From Gemmatimonadales bacterium (GTDB lineage Bacteria > Gemmatimonadota > Gemmatimonadetes > Gemmatimonadales > GWC2-71-9), in assembly GCA_013812695.1 (NCBI GenBank), contig JACCSZ010000430.1, positions 1 to 6,191 on the forward strand: 6,191 bases of DNA. The letters are read 5' to 3'. The notes beneath the pieces are model-generated. The model searched no databases. It was given only the letters and a program-made list of their open reading frames with translations, and was not told the DNA's origin. The first letter of the stretch is position 1, and every line of letters starts with the position of its first letter. Both the position numbers and the translations under genes were made by a program. Of this stretch, positions 1-5,611 are shown one piece after another.

Positions 1-269
1 ACGACGCGCGGCTCATCGACATCCGCGTCCCGCCGGAGGTGGCCCGCGCGTCCGTCCCGCTCGGCTCGATCGCGGTCGACGGCGTGAGCCTCACGGTCAA
101 CGCCGTACCGGCGCCGGGCCTGATCCAGATCGCGCTCATTCCGTTTACCTTACAGCACACCACGCTGGGTGAGCGCCGGGGCGGCGACCGGGTGCATCTC
201 GAGGCGGACGCGATCGGCAAATACGTCGCCGAGCTGCTCCGCGCCCGTGGCGATCTGGGAGCGTCATGA
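1..269 (+). CDS. ribE: Riboflavin synthase (alpha chain), C-terminal part, 5' truncated by window edge
   Basis: Riboflavin synthase dismutates two 6,7-dimethyl-8-ribityllumazine molecules into riboflavin plus the pyrimidine precursor, the last step of riboflavin synthesis in the cytosol. The reading frame is open from base 3 and gives 88 residues, which match the second of the two lumazine-binding repeats: GSIAVDGVSLTV, then LIP-T-x-HTTLG, then GD-V-LE-D-IGKYV near the C-terminus. A GTG at 39 is an internal Val, not the start; the homology continues upstream of it and the gene begins outside the window. The usual LIPHT or LIPET pocket motif reads LIPFT here, a mild variation. The stop overlaps the ribBA start as ATGA (266-269), so the two are probably translationally coupled. 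Identification is by motif recognition; no search was run. Confidence 0.93.
   Translation, partial: DARLIDIRVPPEVARASVPLGSIAVDGVSLTVNAVPAPGLIQIALIPFTLQHTTLGERRGGDRVHLEADAIGKYVAELLRARGDLGAS
257..261 (+). promoter_or_regulatory. Ribosome binding site of ribBA
   Basis: GGGAG lies 4 bases before the ATG at 266, inside the last codons of ribE. It is a short but plausible Shine-Dalgarno match. It supports the 266 start and fits coupled initiation at the ATGA overlap. Confidence 0.5.
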
Positions 270-1474
270 GCACCTACGGCACCATCGAGCAGTCCGTCGA
301 CGACCTGCGCAACGGCAAGATCGTCATCGTGGCCGACGACGAGGACCGCGAGAACGAGGGCGACCTCGTCTGCGCGGCCGAGCTGGCCACGCCGGACATC
401 GTCAACTTCATGACGCTGCACGGCCGCGGCCTGATCTGCCTGGCGCTGACCGGCGAGCGCTGCGACCAGCTCGGGCTCACCCAGATGACCGAGCGCAATA
501 CCGAAGAGCTCTCCACCGCTTTCACGGTCAGCATCGACGCCGGGCGGCGATTCGGCGTCACCACCGGCATTTCGGCCAGCGACCGGGCCACCACGATTCA
601 CGTCGCCATCAACCCGGCCACCGTCCCGTCGGATTTGCGTCGCCCCGGCCACATCTTCCCGCTCCGCGCCCATCCCGGCGGAGTGTTGCAGCGCGTCGGT
701 CAGACGGAGGCCAGCGTGGACCTCGCGCGGCTGGCGGGCCTCGTGCCGGCGGGCGTGATCTGCGAGATCCTCAACGCGGACGGCACGATGGCCCGGCGTC
801 CCGAGCTGCAGGCCATGGCCCGGCAGCACCATCTCACATTCGTCACGGTGGCACAGCTCGTCGCCCATCGGCTTCAGACCGAGCAACTGGTGCACCGCAT
901 CGCCGAGGCGCGGATCCCCACCGACTTCGGCGAATTCACGATTATCGGCTACCGGAACGATGTCGACCGCGCGGAGCACGTGGCCCTGGTGTACGGCGAG
1001 GTGACCGGCCAGTCCGACGTACTCGTCCGCATGCACTCCAAGTGCCTCACGGGCGACGTGTTCGGCTCGCAGCGGTGCGACTGCGGCCCCCAGCTCCATC
1101 GCGCGATGGAGATGGTGGCGCGCGCCGGACGCGGGGCGATCGTGTATCTCGACCAGGAAGGGCGCGGCATCGGCCTGCTCAACAAGCTCCGCGCCTATTC
1201 GCTGCAGGATGCCGGCGCGGACACCGTGCAGGCCAACGAGCGGCTCGGCTTCGCGCCCGACCTTCGCAACTACGGCATCGGCGCCCAGATCCTGCGCGAC
1301 CTCGGCCTCAGCTCGATCCGCGTAATGACCAACAACCCGCGAAAGCTGGTCGGTCTCGAGGGCTACGGACTGCAGATCACCGAGCGGGTGCCGCTCGTCA
1401 CCGACCCGAACCGGGAGAACCGCGGCTACCTGCAGGTCAAGCGAGACAAGCTCGGCCACCTCCTCGCCCACTGA
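266..1474 (+). CDS. ribBA: Bifunctional 3,4-dihydroxy-2-butanone 4-phosphate synthase / GTP cyclohydrolase II
   Basis: This 402-residue protein feeds both branches of riboflavin synthesis. The N-terminal domain (about 1-205) converts ribulose 5-phosphate to 3,4-dihydroxy-2-butanone 4-phosphate; the C-terminal domain (about 206-402) opens GTP to the pyrimidine precursor. RibB domain: acidic loop DDEDRENEGDL (24-34, with Arg28, Glu29), GVTTGISASDRATT (97-110), GHIFPLRA with His129, and CE at 166-167 with Glu167. RibA domain: zinc ligands Cys260, Cys271 and Cys273 in CLTGDVF...RCDCG, QEGRGIGL (297-304), catalytic pair Asp332/Arg334 in PDLRNYGIGAQIL, and TNNPRK (355-360). Length is normal for RibBA. 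Two motif residues are unusual: Gln146 replaces the normal His of GHTEA, a divalent-metal ligand in the RibB active site, and Lys259 replaces Glu in HSEC. The RibA domain otherwise looks complete; RibB activity is likely but less certain because of Gln146. Confidence 0.96.
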   Translation: MSTYGTIEQSVDDLRNGKIVIVADDEDRENEGDLVCAAELATPDIVNFMTLHGRGLICLALTGERCDQLGLTQMTERNTEELSTAFTVSIDAGRRFGVTTGISASDRATTIHVAINPATVPSDLRRPGHIFPLRAHPGGVLQRVGQTEASVDLARLAGLVPAGVICEILNADGTMARRPELQAMARQHHLTFVTVAQLVAHRLQTEQLVHRIAEARIPTDFGEFTIIGYRNDVDRAEHVALVYGEVTGQSDVLVRMHSKCLTGDVFGSQRCDCGPQLHRAMEMVARAGRGAIVYLDQEGRGIGLLNKLRAYSLQDAGADTVQANERLGFAPDLRNYGIGAQILRDLGLSSIRVMTNNPRKLVGLEGYGLQITERVPLVTDPNRENRGYLQVKRDKLGHLLAH

Positions 1475-1477
1475 CGC

Positions 1478-1951
1478 GTGCCCGACCTCTCCGCTCGCCT
1501 TCGCGCCGTGGGACGCGTGGCGATCCTCGCCAGCCGCTACAACGAATTGATCACCAGCCGCCTCCTCGAAGGCGCGCTCGCGTGCTGTGCCGAGGCGGGG
1601 ATCGCGCGGGAGGACGTGGACGTGCTCTGGGTGCCGGGCGCGTTCGAGCTCCCGGTGGCCGCAGCCGCCGCGGCCGGCACCAAGCGCTACGTCTGTCTGG
1701 TGGCGCTCGGCGCCGTCGTCCGGGGCGACACGCCCCATTTCGATTTCGTCGCGGGGGAAGCCGCGCGTGGGCTCAACGCGGTCGCGGTGGCGCACGCGCT
1801 GCCGGTGGGGTTCGGCGTGCTGACCGTGGACACGATGCAGCAGGCCGTGGACCGCGCGGGCGGCAGCGCGGGCAACAAGGGACATGAGGCCGCCGCCGCC
1901 GCGCTGCAGGCGGCCGACGTGATCGCCCAGCTTCGCGCCATCGATGCTTAG
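1478..1951 (+). CDS. ribH: 6,7-dimethyl-8-ribityllumazine synthase
   Basis: Lumazine synthase condenses dihydroxybutanone phosphate (from RibBA) with the ribitylamino-pyrimidine, making the substrate of RibE; the family forms pentamers or 60-mer capsids. The 157 residues match the usual length of about 155. Visible motifs are SRYNELIT (19-26, the usual aromatic-Asn-Glu pocket), VPGAFELP (52-59), ALGAVVRGDTPHFD with the catalytic His87 (76-89), FGVLTVDT (112-119), and the phosphate-binding end DRAGGSAGNKGHE (125-137) with Arg126 and Lys134. The start is a GTG 3 bases after the ribBA stop, with no clear Shine-Dalgarno sequence, so translation probably depends on coupling to ribBA. A later in-frame GTG would cut into the first beta strand (VAILASRYN), so I keep 1478. 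It overlaps nusB by 8 bases. Confidence 0.95.
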   Translation: MPDLSARLRAVGRVAILASRYNELITSRLLEGALACCAEAGIAREDVDVLWVPGAFELPVAAAAAAGTKRYVCLVALGAVVRGDTPHFDFVAGEAARGLNAVAVAHALPVGFGVLTVDTMQQAVDRAGGSAGNKGHEAAAAALQAADVIAQLRAIDA

Positions 1952-2357
1952 ACCCGAAACCAAGAGCCGAGCGCGGGCGCTCCAGTTGCTGTACGCTTGG
2001 GAGCTGCAGGGTGGTCCGCCGGTGCCGGTCGTGGCCACGGGCCTCTCGCGGCTCACTGGTCCAGAGCCGCGCATCCTCGATCGGGCCGAGGAACTGGCCC
2101 AAGGCGTCGTCGCCGCCGTCGGCCAGCTCGACGCGGACGCGGCTCGGGCCAGCGAAAACTGGCGAATGAGCCGGATCGCGGTTGTCGAGCGGAACATCCT
2201 GCGTCTCGGTATCCTGGAGCTTCGGCGCGGAGACGTGCCGCCGAAAGTGGCGATCGACGAGGCGGTGCGGCTGGCGCACTGGTTCGCAGGCGCGCGCGCT
2301 CCCGGATTCGTCAACGGCGTGCTGGACGGGATCGCGCGCGCGCTCGGACGCCTGTGA
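1944..2357 (+). CDS. nusB: Transcription antitermination factor NusB
   Basis: NusB binds boxA RNA together with ribosomal protein S10 (NusE) and supports antitermination on rRNA operons. This is a 137-residue, mostly helical protein of normal family length. The N-terminus has the basic RNA-binding pattern SRARALQLLYAWEL (8-21). The C-terminal half has the hallmark run ERNILRLGILEL (82-93), DVPPKVAIDEAVRLA (97-111) and GFVNGVLDGIA (121-131). ATG 1944 overlaps the ribH stop by 8 bases and gives the correct N-terminus. No Shine-Dalgarno sequence stands out, so coupling to ribH is likely. A ribH-nusB pair is common across bacteria. The loop between the first two helices (about 22-42) is Pro/Gly-rich, a usual site of variation. 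Confidence 0.95.
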   Translation: MLRPETKSRARALQLLYAWELQGGPPVPVVATGLSRLTGPEPRILDRAEELAQGVVAAVGQLDADAARASENWRMSRIAVVERNILRLGILELRRGDVPPKVAIDEAVRLAHWFAGARAPGFVNGVLDGIARALGRL

Positions 2358-3475
2358 ACGTTCTCGCGGTCAACTGGCAGGACCGCGAGAATCCGCACGC
2401 CGGTGGCGCCGAGATCCATCTGTTCGAGATCTTTTCACGGCTGGTGGCCCGCGGACATCGCGTGCGGCTGGTGTGCTCAGGGTGGGCGGGTGCGCCGGCG
2501 AGGGCCAACGTCCAGGGCATCGACGTCGAGCGTTCGGGTGGCCGGCACAGCTTCGCGCTGCTCGGCCGAGACGCGTTCCGGCGCGCGCTCCACGGCGAGC
2601 GGCCGGACGTCGTGGTCGAGGACATCAACAAGCTGCCGCTCTTTCTGGCGGGCATGACCGCGGTGCCGTTCTGCGCCATCGTGCCGCACCTGTTCGGTGA
2701 GACCGCTTTCGAGGAAGCGCCGTGGCCGATGGCCGCTGCCGTGTGGGCGGCCGAGCGCCCGCTGGCGCGCGCGTACCGACGCGCCGCCTTTCATGCCATC
2801 AGCGAGAGCACCCGGGACGATCTGGTGGAGCGCGGTGTGCCCGCGGGACAGGTGCGGGTGATCCACCCGGGGGTGGACGCGGAGGCGTTCACGCCCTCGC
2901 CGGATGGTCGACGCGCGGACGCGCCGGCATTCTTGTACGTTGGACGCTTGAAGCGTTATAAAGGGGTAGCGGTCGCCCTGCGTGCGTTGGCGATCGCGCG
3001 CCAGCGCCGGCCCGACCTGTCGCTCGACATCGCCGGGACGGGCGATCATCGCCCTCAACTGGAGCGGCTGGCGGCGCGGCTCGGACTGGACGCCGCCGTG
3101 CGCTTTCGCGGTTTCGTGAGCGAGGCCGAGAAGCTCGAGCTGCTGCGGCGCGCCTGGGGCAACCTGTTTCCCTCGCCCAAGGAAGGCTGGGGGATCACGG
3201 TCATCGAAGCGGCCGCGTGCGGCACGCCTTCGATCGCGTCGGACAGTCCCGGCCTCCGCGATTCGGTGCGCCACGGCGAAACCGGCTACCTGGTGCCGCA
3301 CGGCGATGTCCAGGCGCTCGCCACGCGGATGCTGGAGCTCGCGAGCGCGCCGGCTGTCGTCACCTCGTTCGGGGCGGCCGCCCGGCGCTTCGCCCAGGGG
3401 CTCACCTGGGAACGGACCGCCGAGGAGACCGAGCGGCATCTCCACGATATCATCGCCGGCGCTGGACGCGCCTGA
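2354..3475 (+). CDS. GT4-type (GT-B fold) glycosyltransferase, acceptor unknown
   Basis: This is a 373-residue GT-B fold glycosyltransferase resembling CAZy family GT4, a retaining family that uses nucleotide-activated sugars, usually in cell-envelope or exopolysaccharide synthesis. The N-terminal Rossmann domain starts NVLAVNW and has the acceptor-side loop HAGGAE (15-20). The C-terminal domain has HPGVD (171-175), the FLYVGRLKRYKG strand-loop (193-204, with Arg198 and Lys203), DIAGTGD (225-231), and the donor-binding E-x7-E motif, Glu277 to Glu285 in PKEGWGITVIE. No signal peptide or membrane segment is visible. The start is GTG 2354, overlapping the nusB stop as GTGA. The frame stays open much further upstream, but that part encodes Arg/Gly-rich shadow sequence over nusB. 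Donor and acceptor cannot be told from sequence. It does not obviously belong with its neighbours and may sit here only for shared expression. Confidence 0.9.
   Translation: MNVLAVNWQDRENPHAGGAEIHLFEIFSRLVARGHRVRLVCSGWAGAPARANVQGIDVERSGGRHSFALLGRDAFRRALHGERPDVVVEDINKLPLFLAGMTAVPFCAIVPHLFGETAFEEAPWPMAAAVWAAERPLARAYRRAAFHAISESTRDDLVERGVPAGQVRVIHPGVDAEAFTPSPDGRRADAPAFLYVGRLKRYKGVAVALRALAIARQRRPDLSLDIAGTGDHRPQLERLAARLGLDAAVRFRGFVSEAEKLELLRRAWGNLFPSPKEGWGITVIEAAACGTPSIASDSPGLRDSVRHGETGYLVPHGDVQALATRMLELASAPAVVTSFGAAARRFAQGLTWERTAEETERHLHDIIAGAGRA
2933..2962 (+). promoter_or_regulatory. Candidate internal sigma70-like promoter with palindrome in the spacer
   Basis: TTGTAC (2933-2938) and TATAAA (2957-2962) are separated by 18 bases, a fair match to -35 and -10 boxes. 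The spacer contains a perfect inverted repeat, ACGCTT-G-AAGCGT (2944-2956), which could be an operator. The surrounding 40 bases (2929-2968) contain 23 A/T, far above the local level, because several codons end in A or T, unlike neighbouring codons. The patch lies inside the glycosyltransferase gene over the family's conserved GRL...KG loop. If real, it would transcribe hpf, hprK and the PTS genes. Seen: the motif and composition. Inferred: promoter function. Chance is a real alternative. Confidence 0.3.
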
Positions 3476-3477
3476 GC

Positions 3478-3484
3478 AGGAGGA
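3478..3484 (+). promoter_or_regulatory. Strong ribosome binding site of hpf
   Basis: AGGAGGA ends 7 bases before ATG 3492, a near-ideal Shine-Dalgarno sequence and spacing, in the 16-base gap after the glycosyltransferase stop. It is the best ribosome binding site in the window and fixes the hpf start. It suggests hpf is translated independently rather than by coupling. Confidence 0.8.
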
Positions 3485-3491
3485 ACTGCAC

Positions 3492-3806
3492 ATGCAGACG
3501 ACGATCACCGCCCGCCACTGCGAGATCCCGGATGCGCTGCGCGAGCGCGCTCGAACGGTCGCCGAGCGGCTGGGCGAGCTGGCCCACCGCCCGATCGAGT
3601 CGGCGGTGGTATTTGCGACCGAGGGCGCGCTCGCAACCGCGGAGCTCCGGCTGCACGGGGCCCGCGGGGAAATCCTCATGGCGCACGGCGAAGGGGACGA
3701 CCATCGCACCGCGCTCGACCGCGCTGAGGACCGGCTGCGGCGGCAACTGCAGAAGGCGGCGCCTCGTCCCCGGCGGACCCGCGACGATGAGCCCCGCCTC
3801 GGCTGA
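3492..3806 (+). CDS. hpf: Ribosome hibernation promoting factor, short form (HPF/YfiA family)
   Basis: Proteins of this family bind the 30S decoding region of idle ribosomes, block mRNA and tRNA binding, and protect or dimerise ribosomes in stationary phase. The 104 residues match the single ribosome-binding domain: TITARHCEIPDALRERA (4-20), a middle strand pair ATAELRLHG (48-56), and GEGDDHRTALDRAEDRLRRQLQK (66-88), followed by a basic tail. There is no C-terminal dimerisation domain as in long HPF (about 180-190 residues), so this is the short type, which in proteobacteria needs a partner such as RMF to form 100S particles. The start follows a strong ribosome binding site; the frame is open upstream but that part only shadows the glycosyltransferase gene. 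Its stop overlaps the hprK start by one base (TGATG). An hpf-hprK neighbourhood is known from several phyla. Confidence 0.9.
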   Translation: MQTTITARHCEIPDALRERARTVAERLGELAHRPIESAVVFATEGALATAELRLHGARGEILMAHGEGDDHRTALDRAEDRLRRQLQKAAPRPRRTRDDEPRLG

Positions 3807-4768
3807 TGCTTCGGCTTCGCGACTTCACCACCCGCCGCAGCGACCCACTCCAGCTCGAGGCCCTCACCGGCGACCTCGGCCTGGATCGCCAGATGCCCGA
3901 GGCCGAGGTGGCGAGCCCGGGACTCGCCCTGGCGGGCTACACCGGGCGGTTCGCGCCCAATCGGATCCACGTGTTCGGTGAGACCGAGATCACGTATCTG
4001 AATTCGCTCTCACACGACGACCGAAACGCTACGCTGCTCAAGTTCTTCAACTTCGACCTGCCCTGCATCTTCGTCACCAAGGGTCAGGAGGTACCGCCCG
4101 AGATGCTCGAGCTGGCGCGGGCGCGGAGCGTGCCGGTCTTTCGGTCGAAGCTCAAGACGGCGGAGTTCTACCGCCGCATCAAGCCGATCGTGGAGGAGGC
4201 GTTCGCGCCGCGCACGACGCTCCACGGCTCGCTGGCCGACGTGTACGGCGTCGGCCTGCTCTTCATCGGCCGCTCGGGCATCGGCAAGAGCGAGTGCGTC
4301 CTCGACCTGGTGGAACGGGGGCACCGGCTCGTGGCCGACGACGTCGTGCAGGTGACGCGCCGCGGCAACGACGTGCTGATCGGGCGCGGCCATGAGCTGG
4401 CGGCGCACCACATGGAGATCCGCGGGATCGGCCTGATCGACATCCCCGCGCTGTTCGGGGCGCGCGCCGTACGGCAGCAGAAGCGGATCGAGGTCGTCGT
4501 GCAGCTCGAGGACTGGGAAACGGCCCGGGACACCGACCGCACGGGCCTGACGCGGGAGGAGACGCTGATCCTCGACGTCCCCGTCCCGCGCGTCGTCGTG
4601 CCGCTCAATCCCGGCAAGAACATCACGGTCATGTCGGAAGTCGTGGCCATGATGCACCTGCTCCGATACTCGGGCGTCGACGTGGCGGCCGCGTTCAACG
4701 CCCGGCTGATCAAGCGGATGAAGGAGCAGCGCGGGGTGCGGGAGTATCTCCAGGAGGACTATGAGTGA
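3806..4768 (+). CDS. hprK: HPr kinase/phosphorylase
   Basis: HprK phosphorylates HPr on a regulatory serine using ATP or pyrophosphate and also removes that phosphate, tuning PTS activity and carbon control to metabolite levels. The protein has 320 residues, close to the usual 310-330. Residues 1-130 are the N-terminal domain (SPGLALAGY at 37-45, PVFRSKLKT at 110-118). The kinase domain has TTLHG with His140, the P-loop GRSGIGKSE (155-163, with Lys161), HRLVADD (173-179) with the Asp pair, and the family signature MEIRGIGLIDI (203-213) with Glu204. PLNPGKN (266-272) fits the flexible loop involved in HPr binding and phosphorylase action. All expected catalytic residues are present. Start ATG 3806 shares one base with the hpf stop. 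In many Gram-negative clusters rapZ follows hprK; here a PTS IIA gene follows directly, overlapping by 8 bases. Confidence 0.96.
   Translation: MLRLRDFTTRRSDPLQLEALTGDLGLDRQMPEAEVASPGLALAGYTGRFAPNRIHVFGETEITYLNSLSHDDRNATLLKFFNFDLPCIFVTKGQEVPPEMLELARARSVPVFRSKLKTAEFYRRIKPIVEEAFAPRTTLHGSLADVYGVGLLFIGRSGIGKSECVLDLVERGHRLVADDVVQVTRRGNDVLIGRGHELAAHHMEIRGIGLIDIPALFGARAVRQQKRIEVVVQLEDWETARDTDRTGLTREETLILDVPVPRVVVPLNPGKNITVMSEVVAMMHLLRYSGVDVAAAFNARLIKRMKEQRGVREYLQEDYE
4752..4757 (+). promoter_or_regulatory. Ribosome binding site of PTS IIA gene, very close to the ATG
   Basis: AGGAGG sits only 3 bases before ATG 4761, closer than the optimum. The ATG is kept because the next in-frame start, GTG 4782 (with GAGGAG at 4767-4772), would shorten the first beta strand before the active His. 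Both sequences may help re-initiation after hprK. Confidence 0.45.
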
Positions 4769-5135
4769 GGAGCTGCGCGGGGTGGTGGTCTGCCACGGCC
4801 GGCTGGCGGACGCCCTGGTCGACGCGGCCGAGCAGATCAGCGGGGTGACGGGCGCGCTGGCGGCGGTGACCAATACCGGATGCGATCGCGGAACGCTGGA
4901 GGAACGGGTGGCGGCCGCGGTCGGCGCCGGCCCGGCGGTGGTGTTCGTGGACCTCTCGAGCGGCTCCTGCCTGTTCGCCGTGCTCAATCGCCTCAAGGCG
5001 AGCGCCACGGTCAAGACCGTCACCGGCGTCAACCTCGCCATGCTGGTGGACTTCGTCTTTCACCGGAAGCTCTCGCTCGACGAAGCGGCCGAACGAGCGG
5101 CCAGCGCGGGCACCAAGGGCATCCAGGTTCCCTGA
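4761..5135 (+). CDS. PTS system IIA component, mannose/sorbose family
   Basis: IIA takes phosphate from HPr-His-P and passes it to IIB. The 124 residues match the single IIA domain of the mannose family: first strand GVVVCHG with the predicted phospho-His12, helix LADALVDAAEQI (15-26), strand VVFVDL with Asp64 next to the active site, then GVNLAMLVDFVFHRKLSLDEAAERA (89-113) and the GTKGIQV end. The glycine-rich loop normally DLFGGSP reads DLSSGSC here (64-70). No IIB domain is fused, unlike E. coli ManX. It overlaps hprK by 8 bases and its stop shares a base with the IIB start (TGATG). Substrate cannot be inferred; a regulatory role is possible if the full permease is absent, but IIB and IIC follow. 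Confidence 0.9.
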   Translation: MSEELRGVVVCHGRLADALVDAAEQISGVTGALAAVTNTGCDRGTLEERVAAAVGAGPAVVFVDLSSGSCLFAVLNRLKASATVKTVTGVNLAMLVDFVFHRKLSLDEAAERAASAGTKGIQVP

Positions 5136-5611
5136 TGCCCATCGTGCTCTGCCGGGTGGACGACCGTCTCGTGCACGGCCAGGTGGTGATCGGCTGGGGT
5201 CGCCCGCTCGGCGCTGAGTTCATCGCGTTGGTGGACGAGGGTGTCGCCGTGAGCGCCTGGGAGCAGGAGCTGTACAGGATGGCGGTGCCACCGGAGCTCG
5301 ATATCCGCTTCGTGACGGTCGCGGAAGCGGTGCCCCAGCTCGGCGACTGGCACGCCGCCGACCGGCGCGGGATTCTGCTCACCGGGGACATCGACACGAT
5401 GGCCGCGCTCCACCGGGCGAGTCCGGCGGTGGTGCGCCGCATCAACCTCGGTGGCATCCACCACCGGGCCGGACGGAGCGAGCGGCTGCCGTATCTCTAT
5501 CTCACCGACGAGGAGCTGGGCGGACTGGCGGCGCTCGAGGCGGGCGGGGCGGAGGTCCTGGCGCAGGATCTCCCCACCTCCACACCGGTGCCCCTTCGGT
5601 CCTTCGTGTGA
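5135..5611 (+). CDS. PTS system IIB component, mannose/sorbose family
   Basis: IIB carries phosphate from IIA to the incoming sugar at the IIC/IID membrane complex. The 158-residue protein matches the family from end to end: VLCRVDDRLVHGQVVIGW (4-21) with the predicted phospho-His14 in RLVHGQ, then RMAVPPELDIRFVTVAEA (48-65), INLGGIHHRAGR (103-114), YLTDEELGGLAAL (122-134) and the C-terminal AQDLPTSTPVPL (143-154). Length is normal. ATG 5135 overlaps the IIA stop by one base; the frame is open further upstream but only shadows IIA. The stop overlaps the next start as GTGA. Family assignment is firm; sugar specificity is unknown. Confidence 0.93.
   Translation: MPIVLCRVDDRLVHGQVVIGWGRPLGAEFIALVDEGVAVSAWEQELYRMAVPPELDIRFVTVAEAVPQLGDWHAADRRGILLTGDIDTMAALHRASPAVVRRINLGGIHHRAGRSERLPYLYLTDEELGGLAALEAGGAEVLAQDLPTSTPVPLRSFV

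Noticed and set aside
139..172. AT-richer patch with TTTACC and a rare TTA Leu codon near the end of ribE, considered as a promoter for ribBA
   Set aside because: No -10-like sequence follows at a suitable distance (the expected place reads GGGTGA), and ribBA is coupled to ribE by overlap.
1..265. FMN riboswitch for the riboflavin genes
   Set aside because: The window begins inside ribE coding sequence. A riboswitch would lie before the first gene of the operon, outside the window.
169..1887. Long open frame on + strand over ribE, ribBA and ribH
   Set aside because: Its translation is Arg/Pro/Gly-rich with no family motifs and it lies across three clearly homologous genes; it is a shadow frame of GC-rich coding DNA.
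1997..2353. Possible N-terminal extension of the glycosyltransferase
   Set aside because: The extension overlaps nearly all of nusB and is Arg-rich with no fold motif. Family homology starts at NVLAVNW right after GTG 2354.
3306..3491. Possible N-terminal extension of hpf
   Set aside because: It lies out of frame over the glycosyltransferase C-terminus. The strong ribosome binding site and family alignment place the start at 3492.
3476..3491. Terminator or regulatory hairpin in the largest intergenic gap
   Set aside because: The gap is only 16 bases, filled by the Shine-Dalgarno sequence, with no inverted repeat or T-run.
2477..3970. Long antisense open frame over the glycosyltransferase, hpf and hprK start
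   Set aside because: Stop codons are rare in the antisense frames of GC-rich genes. The product is low-complexity Arg/Ser/Pro sequence and spans three real genes.
4782..4784. Alternative GTG start for the PTS IIA gene with GAGGAG at 4767-4772
   Set aside because: Spacing is good, but the protein would begin three residues before the active-site Cys-His and lose most of the first beta strand. ATG 4761 fits the family better.
4010..5041. Antisense open frame over hprK and the IIA gene
   Set aside because: It has a His/Asp/Arg-rich composition typical of a shadow frame, no recognisable domain, and both sense genes are certain.
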